Shown: positions 8,662 to 17,291 of the stretch, piece after piece
Numbering within the stretch: position 1 is the first letter of the stretch
Layout: each line of letters opens with the position of its first letter
NCBI RefSeq assembly: GCF_015690345.1
Contig: NZ_JADPUN010000213.1
Coordinates: forward strand, 1-64,000
DNA: 64,000 nt
Source of the DNA: Plantactinospora alkalitolerans
GTDB lineage: Bacteria; Actinomycetota; Actinomycetes; Mycobacteriales; Micromonosporaceae
Direction: 5' to 3'
Program-made: the position numbers and the translations under genes
The notes under the pieces: model-generated
Seen by the model: the letters and a program-made list of their open reading frames with translations, nothing else
What the model was told of the DNA's origin: nothing
Databases searched by the model: none

Positions 8662-9858
8662 ATGCGACCGCTTCGGGTCCTGCGGATCATCTCCCGGATG
8701 ACCATCGGTGAGGCTGCGCCACAGGTCAGCGCGTTGATGCGCGGCCTGGACCCGGACCGGTTCGAGCAGCGTCTCTACGCCGGGCCGGTCGAGGCGGGTG
8801 AGCTGGACTACCGGCGGCTGGGTGCCGCCGACGTGCCGGTCCGGGTGCTGCCGGCACTCCGGCGCTCGGCCCGGCCGGTGGAAAACCTCCGGGCCCTGAC
8901 CGCCCTGGTCGCGGCGATCCGCCAGTTCCAGCCGGACCTCGTGCACACGCACGACCTGCGCGGCGGTGTGCTGGGCCGGCTGGCGGCCGCGACCTGCCGG
9001 GTGCCGATCCGGGTGCACAGTTTCCACGGTCATCCGCTGCCCGGCCCGCTGCCGTCGCGAGGGCTCGCCCGGCTCGTCGGGGGCGCCGAGGCGACCCTGG
9101 CGTGGACCAGCCATGCCCTGATCGCGGTGGGCGCCCAGGTCCGGGACGACCTGCTCGCCGCCCGGATCGGACGACCGCACCAGTACACCGTGATGCCGCC
9201 GGGGGCGAGCCTGTCGCCCGTACCGGACCGGGAGCGGGCCCGGCGGGCGCTCGGGCTGACCGGAGCCGGCCCGGTGGTGGCGTACGTCGGCCCGGTCACC
9301 GCGGTCAAGCGGCTCGACCGGATCCTGGCGGTGGCCCGGACGGTCCGGCGCAGCATGCCCGATGTCCGGTTCGTGGTCTGCGGTGACGGTGACCGGCTGG
9401 CCGAGACGACGGCCCAGGCACTGGCCGAGGGGCTCGGCATCATGTTCCTGCCCTGGCGGCTGGACGTGGAGACGGTCTACGCGGCGGCGGACCTGGTCCT
9501 GCTGACCTCGGACCAGGAGGGAATTCCACTGGCACTGATCGAGGCCGGGCAGGCCGGTCGGCCCGTCGTCGCCACCGACGTCGGCGGCACCGCCGAGGTG
9601 GTCCGGCACGGTCGGACCGGACTGCTGTGCGATCGCCGGGACGCGGAGGGACTGTCCCGGGCGGTGCTACGGCTGCTCGGCGACGACTACCTGCGTACCA
9701 CGATGGGTCGGGCGGCGCTGGCCGAAACCCGGGAGGCGTTCGGTACGCCCCGGCTGGTGGCGGCCACCCGCGACCTCTACCACCGGCTGGCCATGGCCCG
9801 GGGCTGCTGGCCGACCGAGCACGTCGATCCGGTGGCCGCGTTCGCCCGGGCCCGTTGA
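8662..9858 (+). CDS. Glycosyltransferase family 4 (GT-B) protein
   Basis: This is a retaining GT-B glycosyltransferase of 398 residues, probably transferring a sugar from a nucleotide donor to a lipid-linked or cell-wall glycan at the inner membrane face. Visible features are the N-terminal Rossmann start RVLRIISRMTIGEAAPQVS, HTHDLRGGVLGRLAA in the acceptor domain, VVAYVGPVTAVKRLD opening the donor domain, and DLVLLTSDQEGIPLALIEAGQAG, the GT4 EX7E-type donor motif. The ATG at 8662 follows a good ribosome site. It converges with a nucleotide-sugar dehydrogenase 35 bases away, so the two may serve the same glycan pathway though on opposite strands. Donor and acceptor cannot be assigned. Confidence 0.85.
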   Translation: MRPLRVLRIISRMTIGEAAPQVSALMRGLDPDRFEQRLYAGPVEAGELDYRRLGAADVPVRVLPALRRSARPVENLRALTALVAAIRQFQPDLVHTHDLRGGVLGRLAAATCRVPIRVHSFHGHPLPGPLPSRGLARLVGGAEATLAWTSHALIAVGAQVRDDLLAARIGRPHQYTVMPPGASLSPVPDRERARRALGLTGAGPVVAYVGPVTAVKRLDRILAVARTVRRSMPDVRFVVCGDGDRLAETTAQALAEGLGIMFLPWRLDVETVYAAADLVLLTSDQEGIPLALIEAGQAGRPVVATDVGGTAEVVRHGRTGLLCDRRDAEGLSRAVLRLLGDDYLRTTMGRAALAETREAFGTPRLVAATRDLYHRLAMARGCWPTEHVDPVAAFARAR

Positions 9859-9893
9859 CTCGACGCCGCCGTCCGGGGTTCGGGGCCGCCGGC

Positions 9894-11156
9894 TCAGAGT
9901 TGTTCGACGTTCGGGCCGGTGCACCGGTTGCGGCTGTCGAAGACGTAGGAGGCGGTGCGGGTGACCGACTCGTAGTCGACGCCGTCGTGGTCGGTGACCA
10001 CGACGACCGCGTCGGCCGTCCGGACCTCGGCCTCGGTCGGCTCCACGACCGCCACCCAGGCCGGGATCTGCTGCGGGTCGGCGTGTGGCTCGACCGCCCT
10101 GACCCGCGCGCCGAGGGCGTGCAGACGATTGGCCAGGTCGACCGCGGGCGAGTCCCGGAGGTCCCCGGTGTTCTTCTTGTACGCCAGGCCGATCATCAGC
10201 ACGGTGGCGCCGTTCAACGGCCGACCTCGGGTGTTGAGACCGGCCATCACCCGCTGGGCCACGTACTCGGGCATGGTGTGGTTGATGTCGCTGGCCAGCT
10301 CGATGAACCGGAACTGTCGGCCCAGCCGCCGCTTGACCTGCCAGGAGAGGTAGCAGGGGTCGATCGGCAGGCAGTGCCCACCGGTCCCCGGTCCGGGTGT
10401 GAACGACATGAAGCCGAACGGCTTGGTGGCCGCCGCGTCGATGGCCTGCCAGATGTCGATGCCCAGTTGGTGGCTGAACACCGCCAGCTCGTTGACCAGC
10501 GCGATGTTGACCTGGCGGAAGGTGTTCTCGATCAGCTTGGTGAGTTCGGCGACCCGGGTCGAGTCGACCGGCACGGTCCGCTGCACGATCTGGCGGTAGA
10601 AGGCGTCGACCCGGGCCAGCGCCGCCGGGTCCATTCCGGAAACCACCTTCGGAGTGTTGTCCAGGCGCCAGGTGGGATTGCCGGGGTCGATCCGTTCGGG
10701 GCTGTAGCCGAGGTGGAAGTCGCCCGGGCTGCGCAGCCCGCTGCCCTGCTCCAGCAGCGGCAGCAGCAGTTCCTCGGTGGTGCCGGGATAGGTCGTCGAC
10801 TCCAGGATCACCGTGGCGCCGGGCCGCAGGTGCGGCGCCAGTGCGGTGCCGGCCTGCTCGACGTAGCTGAGGTCCGGCACGCCGTCCCGCAGCGGGGTCG
10901 GCACGCTGATCACACAGACGTCGAAGTCGCTGGCGTCGGCGTAGTCGCTGGTCGGCAGGTACCGCCCGGTCGCCAGTGCCTGACCGAGCCGCAGGTCGGA
11001 GATGTCCTCGACAAAGGACTCCCCGATGCCGAGTCGCTTGATCCGGGTCGTGTCGAGGTCGAGCCCGACGACATCGAGGCCAGCCTCCACCGCCGAGACC
11101 GCGAGCGGGAGACCGACGTACCCCTGACCAACGACAACCAGCTTTTCCCTGCTCAT
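9894..11156 (-). CDS. Nucleotide-sugar 6-dehydrogenase (UDP-GlcNAc/ManNAc type)
   Basis: The protein oxidises the C6 hydroxyl of a UDP-sugar to a uronic acid with two NAD+, giving an acidic sugar for surface polysaccharide. It has 420 residues, normal for the WecC/WbpA/TviB group. The NAD-binding loop is GQGYVGLPLA near residue 10, the central domain has YSPERIDPGN and ENTFRQVNIALVNE, and the catalytic cysteine is in GTGGHCLPIDP. The C-terminal UDP domain has AYKKNTGDLRDSP. These motifs fit the N-acetylhexosamine dehydrogenase branch better than UDP-glucose dehydrogenase. The ATG at 11156 has GGGAG a few bases upstream. A neighbouring glycosyltransferase suggests a shared glycan pathway. Confidence 0.88.
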   Translation of the reverse strand: MSREKLVVVGQGYVGLPLAVSAVEAGLDVVGLDLDTTRIKRLGIGESFVEDISDLRLGQALATGRYLPTSDYADASDFDVCVISVPTPLRDGVPDLSYVEQAGTALAPHLRPGATVILESTTYPGTTEELLLPLLEQGSGLRSPGDFHLGYSPERIDPGNPTWRLDNTPKVVSGMDPAALARVDAFYRQIVQRTVPVDSTRVAELTKLIENTFRQVNIALVNELAVFSHQLGIDIWQAIDAAATKPFGFMSFTPGPGTGGHCLPIDPCYLSWQVKRRLGRQFRFIELASDINHTMPEYVAQRVMAGLNTRGRPLNGATVLMIGLAYKKNTGDLRDSPAVDLANRLHALGARVRAVEPHADPQQIPAWVAVVEPTEAEVRTADAVVVVTDHDGVDYESVTRTASYVFDSRNRCTGPNVEQL

Positions 11157-11328
11157 GCGGGCTCCCAACGTACAGAATCGACGTGGTGCACACCTTAGGG
11201 CGATTTATCGTTGATCACCTTGAAAACAAGGATAAAGGCAAGTATTTCGTGGTCCTTCCATCAGGAAGAACTGTGCGTGCTGGAAACACTACCAAGGGTG
11301 AATGTCGAAGCGGGAAGTGCCGGGCTGG
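11157..11328 (-). promoter_or_regulatory. AT-rich spacer holding the dehydrogenase promoter
   Basis: The stretch from about 11195 to 11290 is clearly richer in A and T than the flanking genes. It separates two leftward genes, so it likely carries the promoter of the dehydrogenase. I see no clear -35/-10 pair that I would stand behind, no ORF of note and no strong hairpin. Confidence 0.4.
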
Positions 11329-12714
11329 TCAGCGCCCGTCCGGATCGGCGGGTCCGCCGCTCGGCGGGTCGTCGGGTCCGCCCGCGGGAGTCGTCGGTGC
11401 CGGGTTGGTGGGCTCCACCGTGCGGGTGGGCTCGGCCGACGGCTCGGCGTCCGGCTCCGGCTCCGGACTCGCCGTCACGGACGGCGTCGGTCGGGGAGTA
11501 CCCCTCGGCCGGGTCGGCGGAGCGTCTCCGCCACCACTCGGGACGGTCGCCGTCACCTCCGGCGCGGTCGATTCGACGGTCGCGCTCACGCTGACCGTCG
11601 GCGACGGCGTCGCGCCCGTCGCCGGTGACCGGTCGTCCGCCCGGAAGGCGATCAGCAGAGTCACGGCGGCCGCGCCCAGCCCGATGACGGCGGCGATCCC
11701 GGCCAGGGTCAGGACGCCGATGCCGGGCTCGCGGGACCGTTCGTCCGACGGCACGACGGGATTGTCGGCGAGGGTGCCGGCCCCCGATCCCCGGCGGGCC
11801 GAACGCACCCGGGGGACGCCCACGACCGCCGCGTTCCGGGGGCCGCCCTCTCCGGCGTCGTCCGCCGCGTCCGCGGCGGCGACCTCCGGATCGCGCGCGG
11901 CCGCCCGGGCCGCCGCCGCCAGCGCGGCGGCATCCGGGTAACGGTCGGCCGGATCCTTGGACAGCGTCCGCTCGATCAGCGCCGCGACCGACGCGGGTAC
12001 GTCGTCGGGCAGCGGTGGCGCCTCCTCGTGCAGGTGCTTCACCGCCACCTGCAACGGGTTGTCCCCGGTGAACGGCGGCTCCCCCACGATGCACTGGTAC
12101 GCGACCGTACCCAGCGCGTAGATGTCGGTGGCCGCCGAGACGGGTCGGCCGGCGGCCTGCTCGGGAGCCATGTAGAGGGCCGTTCCCGGCACCGCGTTGG
12201 CGCTGGTGATGCTGGTGATGTTGACCGAGCGGGCAACTCCGAAGTCGAGCAGCCGCACCCGGCCGTCGGTCTGGATCAGCAGGTTGCTCGGCTTGACGTC
12301 CCGGTGCACGATCCCGCCCCGGTGCGCGGCGTGCAGGGCGTGCGCGACCTGCGCCACCACCCGGAGGGTCTCCGCGACGCCGAGTCGGCCCGCCTCGCGG
12401 ATCCGCGCCGACAGCGGCTCGCCGTCGGCGTACTCCATGACCAGGTAGTCGGTCCGGCCGGACGGCAGTTCGTCCTCACCGAAGTCGTAGACCTGGACGA
12501 TGCCGGGATGGTGCAGGGTGGCCAGCATCCGGGCCTCGGCGCGGAATCTGGCGATGAAATCGGGGTCGGCCAGCAGAGCCGGCAACAGCACCTTCACCGC
12601 GACGCGGCGACCGAGCACCACGTCGGTGCCGCGCCACACGTCACCCATTCCACCGGTGGCGACACGGTCATCGAGACGGTACCGCCCGCCCAGCACGACT
12701 CCGGATTCCAGCAC
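11329..12714 (-). CDS. Membrane Ser/Thr protein kinase (PknB-like, eukaryotic type)
   Basis: This is a 461-residue transmembrane Hanks-type kinase. The kinase domain spans about 10-275: Gly loop VATGGMGDVW, ATP lysine K41 in VAVKVLL, catalytic loop IVHRDVKPSN, Mg loop LLDFGVAR, activation segment ending GTALYMAPEQ, and the DIYALGTV helix. A juxtamembrane linker rich in Ala and Asp leads to one membrane helix (about 330-356) and a roughly 100-residue Thr/Pro/Ser-rich extracellular tail. It has no PASTA repeats, so it probably does not sense peptidoglycan as PknB does. The tail may instead span or anchor in the wall. The neighbours do not reveal a substrate. The start ATG at 12714 fits the typical LGGRYRL opening. 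Confidence 0.92.
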   Translation of the reverse strand: MLESGVVLGGRYRLDDRVATGGMGDVWRGTDVVLGRRVAVKVLLPALLADPDFIARFRAEARMLATLHHPGIVQVYDFGEDELPSGRTDYLVMEYADGEPLSARIREAGRLGVAETLRVVAQVAHALHAAHRGGIVHRDVKPSNLLIQTDGRVRLLDFGVARSVNITSITSANAVPGTALYMAPEQAAGRPVSAATDIYALGTVAYQCIVGEPPFTGDNPLQVAVKHLHEEAPPLPDDVPASVAALIERTLSKDPADRYPDAAALAAAARAAARDPEVAAADAADDAGEGGPRNAAVVGVPRVRSARRGSGAGTLADNPVVPSDERSREPGIGVLTLAGIAAVIGLGAAAVTLLIAFRADDRSPATGATPSPTVSVSATVESTAPEVTATVPSGGGDAPPTRPRGTPRPTPSVTASPEPEPDAEPSAEPTRTVEPTNPAPTTPAGGPDDPPSGGPADPDGR

Positions 12715-12835
12715 GTGCTCACCGTACCCAGCGGGTGGATCTCGTACCCAATCGCGGCGGTGTCTTCCGCGAGACTTCCCGACAGGTACGCGCGCGACCT
12801 TACCGACCGGCGTCGCCCGCGTACCGAACGGGGTC

Positions 12836-12870
12836 TCGCCCGCCCGGCCGGCGGCCGGATCGCGGGCGGG
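12836..12870 (-). terminator. Weak GC-rich dyad between the ABC operon and the kinase gene
   Basis: A short dyad, GCCCGC facing GCGGGC with GC-rich sequence between them, lies just beyond the end of the ABC transporter ATPase gene (stop at 12890). It could help end the operon. There is no U-run, and in such GC-rich DNA small dyads arise by chance. Confidence 0.3.
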
Positions 12871-12889
12871 CCCCGACGGTGCGGTGCGG

Positions 12890-13981
12890 CTACTCCGTCA
12901 GTTGGATCGCGGTCGAGTCGCCGGACCGGTAGAAGCGCATCCGGCCCGGGTCGACGGCGAGCCAGACCGGGCTGCCGGGGCCGATCCGGAAGCTCGGCGG
13001 GGTCTGCACCTTGAGCTGCCGACCTTCCAGATCCACCGTGAGCAGGATGGCGGCTCCGGTCGGCTCGACCACCTCCACCCGGGCGGCGAGCCGATCCGGA
13101 CCGTCGGCGTCGAAGACCTCGATGTTCTCGGCCCGGACGCCGACGGTCAGTTCCTCGGACGGATGGTCGGCCAGCGCCACCGGGGCGGTGATCCGCTGGT
13201 CGCCGAACCGCAACCCGGGCCGGTCCGCCGAGCGGTCCAGCCGCGCCGGCAGGAAGTTCATCGGCGGAGCGCCGAGGAACCCGCCCACGAACTCGTCGGC
13301 GGGAGCGTCGTACACCTCCAGCGGCGGCCCGACCTGGGCGATCCGGCCCTCCCGGAGCACCGCGACCCGGTCGCCGAGGGAGAGCGCCTCGGCCTGGTCG
13401 TGCGTCACGTAGACGGTGGTGGTGCCGAGCTTGCCGACGATCCGCTTCAGCTCGGTACGGAACTCCATCCGGAGCAGCGCGTCCAGGTTGGACAGCGGCT
13501 CGTCCATCAGCAGCACGTCGGCGTCCACCACGATGGCCCGGGCCACCGCGACCCGCTGGCGCTGGCCCCCGGAGAGCTGGGCCGGATACCGGTCGAGGTA
13601 CTCGGTCAGGTGCAGCAACTCGGCCGCCTCGCCGACCCGCCGGTCGACCTCCGCCTTCGGGGTCTTCCGCATGGTCAGCCCGAACGCGATGTTCTGCCGG
13701 ACCCGCAGGTGCGGAAAGATGGCGTACGACTGGAAGACCATGGAGAGCCCGCGCTGCCGCGCCGGCAGGTCGGTCACGTCCCGGCCACCGATGTGCACGG
13801 TGCCCTCGTCCGGCGACTCCAACCCGGCGATCATCCGGAGCAGGGTCGTCTTGCCGCAGCCACTGGGGCCGACGAGCACCAGGAACTCGCCGTCGCGTAC
13901 GTCCAGGCTGATGTCGTCGGTGGCGGGCGTCCTGGTCCCCGGATAGGTCTTCGCCAGATTTCGCAGCACGATCTCGGCCAA
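12890..13981 (-). CDS. Carbohydrate ABC transporter ATPase (MalK/UgpC-like)
   Basis: This is the cytosolic ATPase that powers the importer encoded just upstream. It has 363 residues: an ABC domain (about 1-235) with Walker A GPSGCGKTT, Q-loop, signature LSGGQRQRVAVARA, Walker B DVLLMDEPLSNLDA and switch histidine in VYVTHDQAEA; then a TOBE/OB regulatory domain to the end with LTVGVRAENIEVF. This MalK-type C-terminal extension is typical of sugar and glycerol-phosphate importers. The start is a TTG at 13981 after a GGAAAGGGAC ribosome site, 97 bases beyond the second permease gene. It is the last gene of a four-gene operon. Confidence 0.9.
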   Translation of the reverse strand: MAEIVLRNLAKTYPGTRTPATDDISLDVRDGEFLVLVGPSGCGKTTLLRMIAGLESPDEGTVHIGGRDVTDLPARQRGLSMVFQSYAIFPHLRVRQNIAFGLTMRKTPKAEVDRRVGEAAELLHLTEYLDRYPAQLSGGQRQRVAVARAIVVDADVLLMDEPLSNLDALLRMEFRTELKRIVGKLGTTTVYVTHDQAEALSLGDRVAVLREGRIAQVGPPLEVYDAPADEFVGGFLGAPPMNFLPARLDRSADRPGLRFGDQRITAPVALADHPSEELTVGVRAENIEVFDADGPDRLAARVEVVEPTGAAILLTVDLEGRQLKVQTPPSFRIGPGSPVWLAVDPGRMRFYRSGDSTAIQLTE

Positions 13982-14078
13982 CGTCCGTCCCTTTCCTCGG
14001 TGCCACTTCCTCGGTGCCGCCGATTCCCTGCCGGTGAGCGCCGCGGTCCTCGCCGGTCCGCCGGTCGGTCCGGCGAGG

Positions 14079-14900
14079 TCAGCGGATCGTGGTTCCCCAC
14101 ATGTTCAACAGGTACCGGCGCATGAACGCGATGAAGACCAGGGCCGGTACGACGAGCGCGAAGCCGCCGGCGAACCGGAAGGCCAGTGGTGAGTCGGCGA
14201 GGGTCGAGAGCACCTGGGCCGGCAGGGTACGGCGGTTGAGGGTGAGCACCGCCGCACCCAGCACCTCGTTCCAGGAGGTGACGAAGGTGAAGATGGCGGC
14301 AGCGGCGATCCCGGGCAGTGCCTGCGGCAGTACGACCCGGGCGAAGGCCTGCGGCGCGCTGGCCCCGAAGATCATCGCCGCCTCCTCGTGCTCGACCGGC
14401 ACCGCGACGAAGATCGCCGACGTGATCAGCACGGTGGTGGGCAGGGCCAGCGCGGTGTGCAGCAGCGCCACCGCGTACGTCGTGTCGTAGAGCCCGCTGG
14501 CCAGGAAGACCCGGGCCAGTGGCACCGAGAGCACGACGATCGGCAGGGCCCGGGTGAGCAGCAGGAAGAGTTGGTACGGTTCCCGCCCCCGGAACGCGTA
14601 CCGGGCGACGGCGTATCCGGCCGGTACGCCGAGGGCCAGCGACAGGATCAGGCTGAGCAGGCCGACCTCGACGGAGTTCTGGAAACCGCCGATCACTCCC
14701 GTGCTGTCCAGGAAGACCCGCATCGTCTCGGTCGACAGGTCAACGGGCAGCAGGGAGAGCGGGAAGCGGTTCAGTGATTCGCGGCTGGAGAGCGCGGCCA
14801 GCGCGATCAGGTAGATCGGTACGCCCATGAAGAGGGTGACGGCGACGCAGGCGAGATGGATTCCGACGGTGCGGCGCCGGGCGGCGCTCCGGCGGCTCAC
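14079..14900 (-). CDS. Carbohydrate ABC transporter permease, MalG-like
   Basis: This is one of the two membrane subunits of the sugar importer, 273 residues with about six transmembrane helices. The cytoplasmic coupling loop reads EEAAMIFGASAPQAFARVVLPQALPG, the EAA motif that docks on the ATPase. The GTG at 14900 shares four bases (GTGA) with the stop of the preceding permease, which settles the start and implies coupled translation. Longer translations upstream are out-of-frame readings of the first permease. The C-terminus RYLLNMWGTTIR is close to the typical MalG end. Confidence 0.88.
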   Translation of the reverse strand: MSRRSAARRRTVGIHLACVAVTLFMGVPIYLIALAALSSRESLNRFPLSLLPVDLSTETMRVFLDSTGVIGGFQNSVEVGLLSLILSLALGVPAGYAVARYAFRGREPYQLFLLLTRALPIVVLSVPLARVFLASGLYDTTYAVALLHTALALPTTVLITSAIFVAVPVEHEEAAMIFGASAPQAFARVVLPQALPGIAAAAIFTFVTSWNEVLGAAVLTLNRRTLPAQVLSTLADSPLAFRFAGGFALVVPALVFIAFMRRYLLNMWGTTIR

Positions 14901-15823
14901 CGGATCCCGCCGGTGGCCGGATCGCGTAGCACCCGCAGGTAGACGACGGCGGTGCCGAGCGACATCAGGAGAATGACCAGTGCGATCGCCGCCGAGACGT
15001 GTTCGTTCTGGAGCGTGACGTACCACTGGTAGGTCTCGCCGACCAGCAGCGGGAAGCTCCGGCCGGTGAGCGCCTGGGCGACGGCGAAGGTCTGGAGTCC
15101 GAGGATCGTCCGGAGGATGAGCGCGACCTGCAGGCTCGGCCGCAACTGGGGCAGGATGACGTGCCGCAGCCGCTGCCAGTACGTCGCGCCGAAGACCGCC
15201 GCCGCCTCGTCGTAGTCGCGCGGGATGTTCTGCAGTCCCGCGACCACGATCACCAGGACCAGCGAGGTCGCCCGCCACAGCTCGGCCAGTAGCACCGCGA
15301 CGAACATGCTGGTCTGGTTGTCGTACGACAGCCAGGCGAAGCCGTCTCCGAGCCCGAACCGGGACAGCGCCGAGTTGAGGTACCCCCGGTCGGCGAAGAT
15401 CGACAGCCAGACCAGGCCGGCCGCGAGGTCACTGATCGCCAGCGGTACGCACCAGACGTAGAAGTAGAACGACGACAGCCGGGGACGCTCCCGCAGCAGC
15501 AGCGCCATGGTCAGCGCGAACGCGAACTGGAGCGGGATGAGCACGACGATCAGCAGGGCGGTGTTCCGGGTGGCGGTCCAGAAGTACGGATCGTCGACCA
15601 TCCGGCGCAGGTGGGCCAGCGTGGGCCCGTCGGCGCCGGTGAACGCCTGCCCGACGCCGACCGCGATCGGCCAGAGGAACAGTGCGGCCAGGAACACGAC
15701 CGAGGGTGCGACCAGCAGGGCGGCGGTCGGCACCCGGGACCGCCGTCGCCGGCGGGTCGCCCGGGGCGGGACGGCCGCCGACGACGAGGGTTCCGACGGG
15801 GCCGGGTCGGGCGCCGTCGTCAC
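14897..15823 (-). CDS. Carbohydrate ABC transporter permease, MalF-like
   Basis: This is the first membrane subunit of the importer, 308 residues with about six helices after an Arg-rich cytoplasmic N-terminus (ATRRRRRSRVPTAALLVAPS). The coupling loop is DYDEAAAVFGATYWQRLRHVILP. I chose the GTG at 15823 because it overlaps the binding-protein stop by four bases (GTGA); another GTG 12 bases upstream is possible. Together with the second permease it would form the channel for an unidentified carbohydrate. Genes for glycoside hydrolases or a LacI regulator, which often mark the substrate, are absent nearby. Confidence 0.88.
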   Translation of the reverse strand: MTTAPDPAPSEPSSSAAVPPRATRRRRRSRVPTAALLVAPSVVFLAALFLWPIAVGVGQAFTGADGPTLAHLRRMVDDPYFWTATRNTALLIVVLIPLQFAFALTMALLLRERPRLSSFYFYVWCVPLAISDLAAGLVWLSIFADRGYLNSALSRFGLGDGFAWLSYDNQTSMFVAVLLAELWRATSLVLVIVVAGLQNIPRDYDEAAAVFGATYWQRLRHVILPQLRPSLQVALILRTILGLQTFAVAQALTGRSFPLLVGETYQWYVTLQNEHVSAAIALVILLMSLGTAVVYLRVLRDPATGGIR

Positions 15824-17172
15824 TGCACCCGACACGTCTGCCCCGCCGCGACCGGGTCCGGGCGCCAGCACGGCACCTTCGCCTCGTCCAGGATGGCGTT
15901 CAACTGCTGGGCCTGGCGGTCCAGGACCTGCTGCACGGGTCGGCCGTCCAGGCAGATCTCCTTGAAGCAGTTCTTGAAGATCTGCGACACCTCGCCGTCC
16001 TTGGCGCCCAACCCGACCGGCGGCAGCGCGAGGACGGCACCCTCGGCGCTCTGCTGCCGGCGTACCGCCTCGGCCTCCAGTGCGACGGCGGGCGGCAGGT
16101 CGGCCGGAAGCTGGGCGTTGACGACCGGGAAGAACGCGTTCCGGCGCAGCACCTCGAGCTGCACGTCCGGGGTGGTCAGCGCCTCGATCACCGCACGCGC
16201 CCGGTCCACCTCCGGCGCGCCGCGCGGGATCGCCAGGCCGGCGACGACCAGCATGTAGCCCAGACCCTTCGGGCCGCGCGGCGCAGGCGCCATCACCCAG
16301 TCGTCCGGCTTGTCGGCCGGGGCGTTGACCAGCCGGGCGACGTGGTCCCAGGCGATCAGCACCTCACCGCGTTGCAGCGGCTCCTGCATGTTGTCGAAGT
16401 TGGTCGACGCCGGGGCGGTCTGTGCCCACAGCTCCTTCATGTACTGCCAGGCGGTGGCCGCCTCCGGGCCCCGGAACGTCGTCATCTGACCGCCGGTGAA
16501 GCTCGGCAGCAGGTAGCCCTGGAAGAACCGGTGGTAGAGGCCCTTCGGGCCGCAGGGCAGGCCGAAGACCGGCTTGTTGCCGTTGCCCCGCCGGGCGGCG
16601 GTGATCCAGGCCAACAGTTGGTCGTAGGTGAGGCTCTGCACGTCGGCCCCGCTGGGCAGCCACTCCAGGGCCCGCTTGTTGACCGCGAGCACGTACGACG
16701 CCTGCATCCACGGCAGGTACGTCGTGGCGCCGCCGGCCAGCTTGCCGAGGTTCGCGATCTCCGGCGGAAACTGGCGGTCGGCGAGCTTCGTGGCCAGGTC
16801 GTCGAGGTTCTCGAACTTGTCGGCGTGCGGGGCGAAGTCCCCGTGCAGACCACCGGCGAGGCTCACCTGGACCCGGCCCGCCGCCACCTGGGAGGTGATG
16901 GTGGAGGAGAAGACGTTCGGCTCGACCGTGTTGTAGGCGACCGCGCCGGACTTCACCCGGTCGCGGAGGATCTGCTCGAACCGTTGCCGCTCCTCCACCG
17001 GAGTGAACTGGGTGGAGATGAAGGTGATCGCACCTTCGGTGTCCGACCCGGTGGTCGAGGCCCCGCCGCAGGCGGCGAGGAACGGAGCGGCCCCGGCGGC
17101 GAGGCCGAGGCCGAGGAGTCGGCGACGGTCGAGCCGGAGATCTGGGCTGCCTGGGTCTGCGTGTGGTGCCAT
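15820..17172 (-). CDS. Extracellular solute-binding lipoprotein of the ABC importer
   Basis: This is the 450-residue binding protein that captures the substrate outside the cell. The N-terminus has a twin-arginine-like signal (RLDRRRLLGLGLAAG) leading to a lipobox, FLAAC, so it is probably exported folded by Tat and anchored by a diacylglycerol cysteine at about residue 35. The rest resembles family 1 solute-binding proteins, for example AITFISTQFTPVEERQRFEQI after the signal and AWDHVARLVNAPADKPDDW in the hinge region. It is the first gene of the operon with both permeases and the ATPase. The substrate is unknown; sugars or glycerol phosphates are most likely by family. Confidence 0.9.
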   Translation of the reverse strand: MAPHADPGSPDLRLDRRRLLGLGLAAGAAPFLAACGGASTTGSDTEGAITFISTQFTPVEERQRFEQILRDRVKSGAVAYNTVEPNVFSSTITSQVAAGRVQVSLAGGLHGDFAPHADKFENLDDLATKLADRQFPPEIANLGKLAGGATTYLPWMQASYVLAVNKRALEWLPSGADVQSLTYDQLLAWITAARRGNGNKPVFGLPCGPKGLYHRFFQGYLLPSFTGGQMTTFRGPEAATAWQYMKELWAQTAPASTNFDNMQEPLQRGEVLIAWDHVARLVNAPADKPDDWVMAPAPRGPKGLGYMLVVAGLAIPRGAPEVDRARAVIEALTTPDVQLEVLRRNAFFPVVNAQLPADLPPAVALEAEAVRRQQSAEGAVLALPPVGLGAKDGEVSQIFKNCFKEICLDGRPVQQVLDRQAQQLNAILDEAKVPCWRPDPVAAGQTCRVQ

Positions 17173-17242
17173 CGTGCCTCCCCGTGTGGTGGCGGGCCGG
17201 CCCGGTCGCCTGCTGCGGGCACCATCGCCGGCTTGTGCGGAG

Positions 17243-17278
17243 TGTCACAAGTGCACATATTCGCAGGCGTTGTGTCAA
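17243..17278 (-). promoter_or_regulatory. Candidate promoter/operator of the ABC importer operon
   Basis: On the minus strand a -35-like TTGACA (17273-17278) lies about 100 bases before the binding-protein gene. An imperfect inverted repeat, TGTCACAA at 17243-17250 and TTGTGTCA at 17270-17277 with one mismatch, overlaps it. That is the sort of site a repressor uses. A clear -10 box was not found and no regulator gene is adjacent. Confidence 0.35.
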
Positions 17279-17291
17279 GTCGAGGAGATGC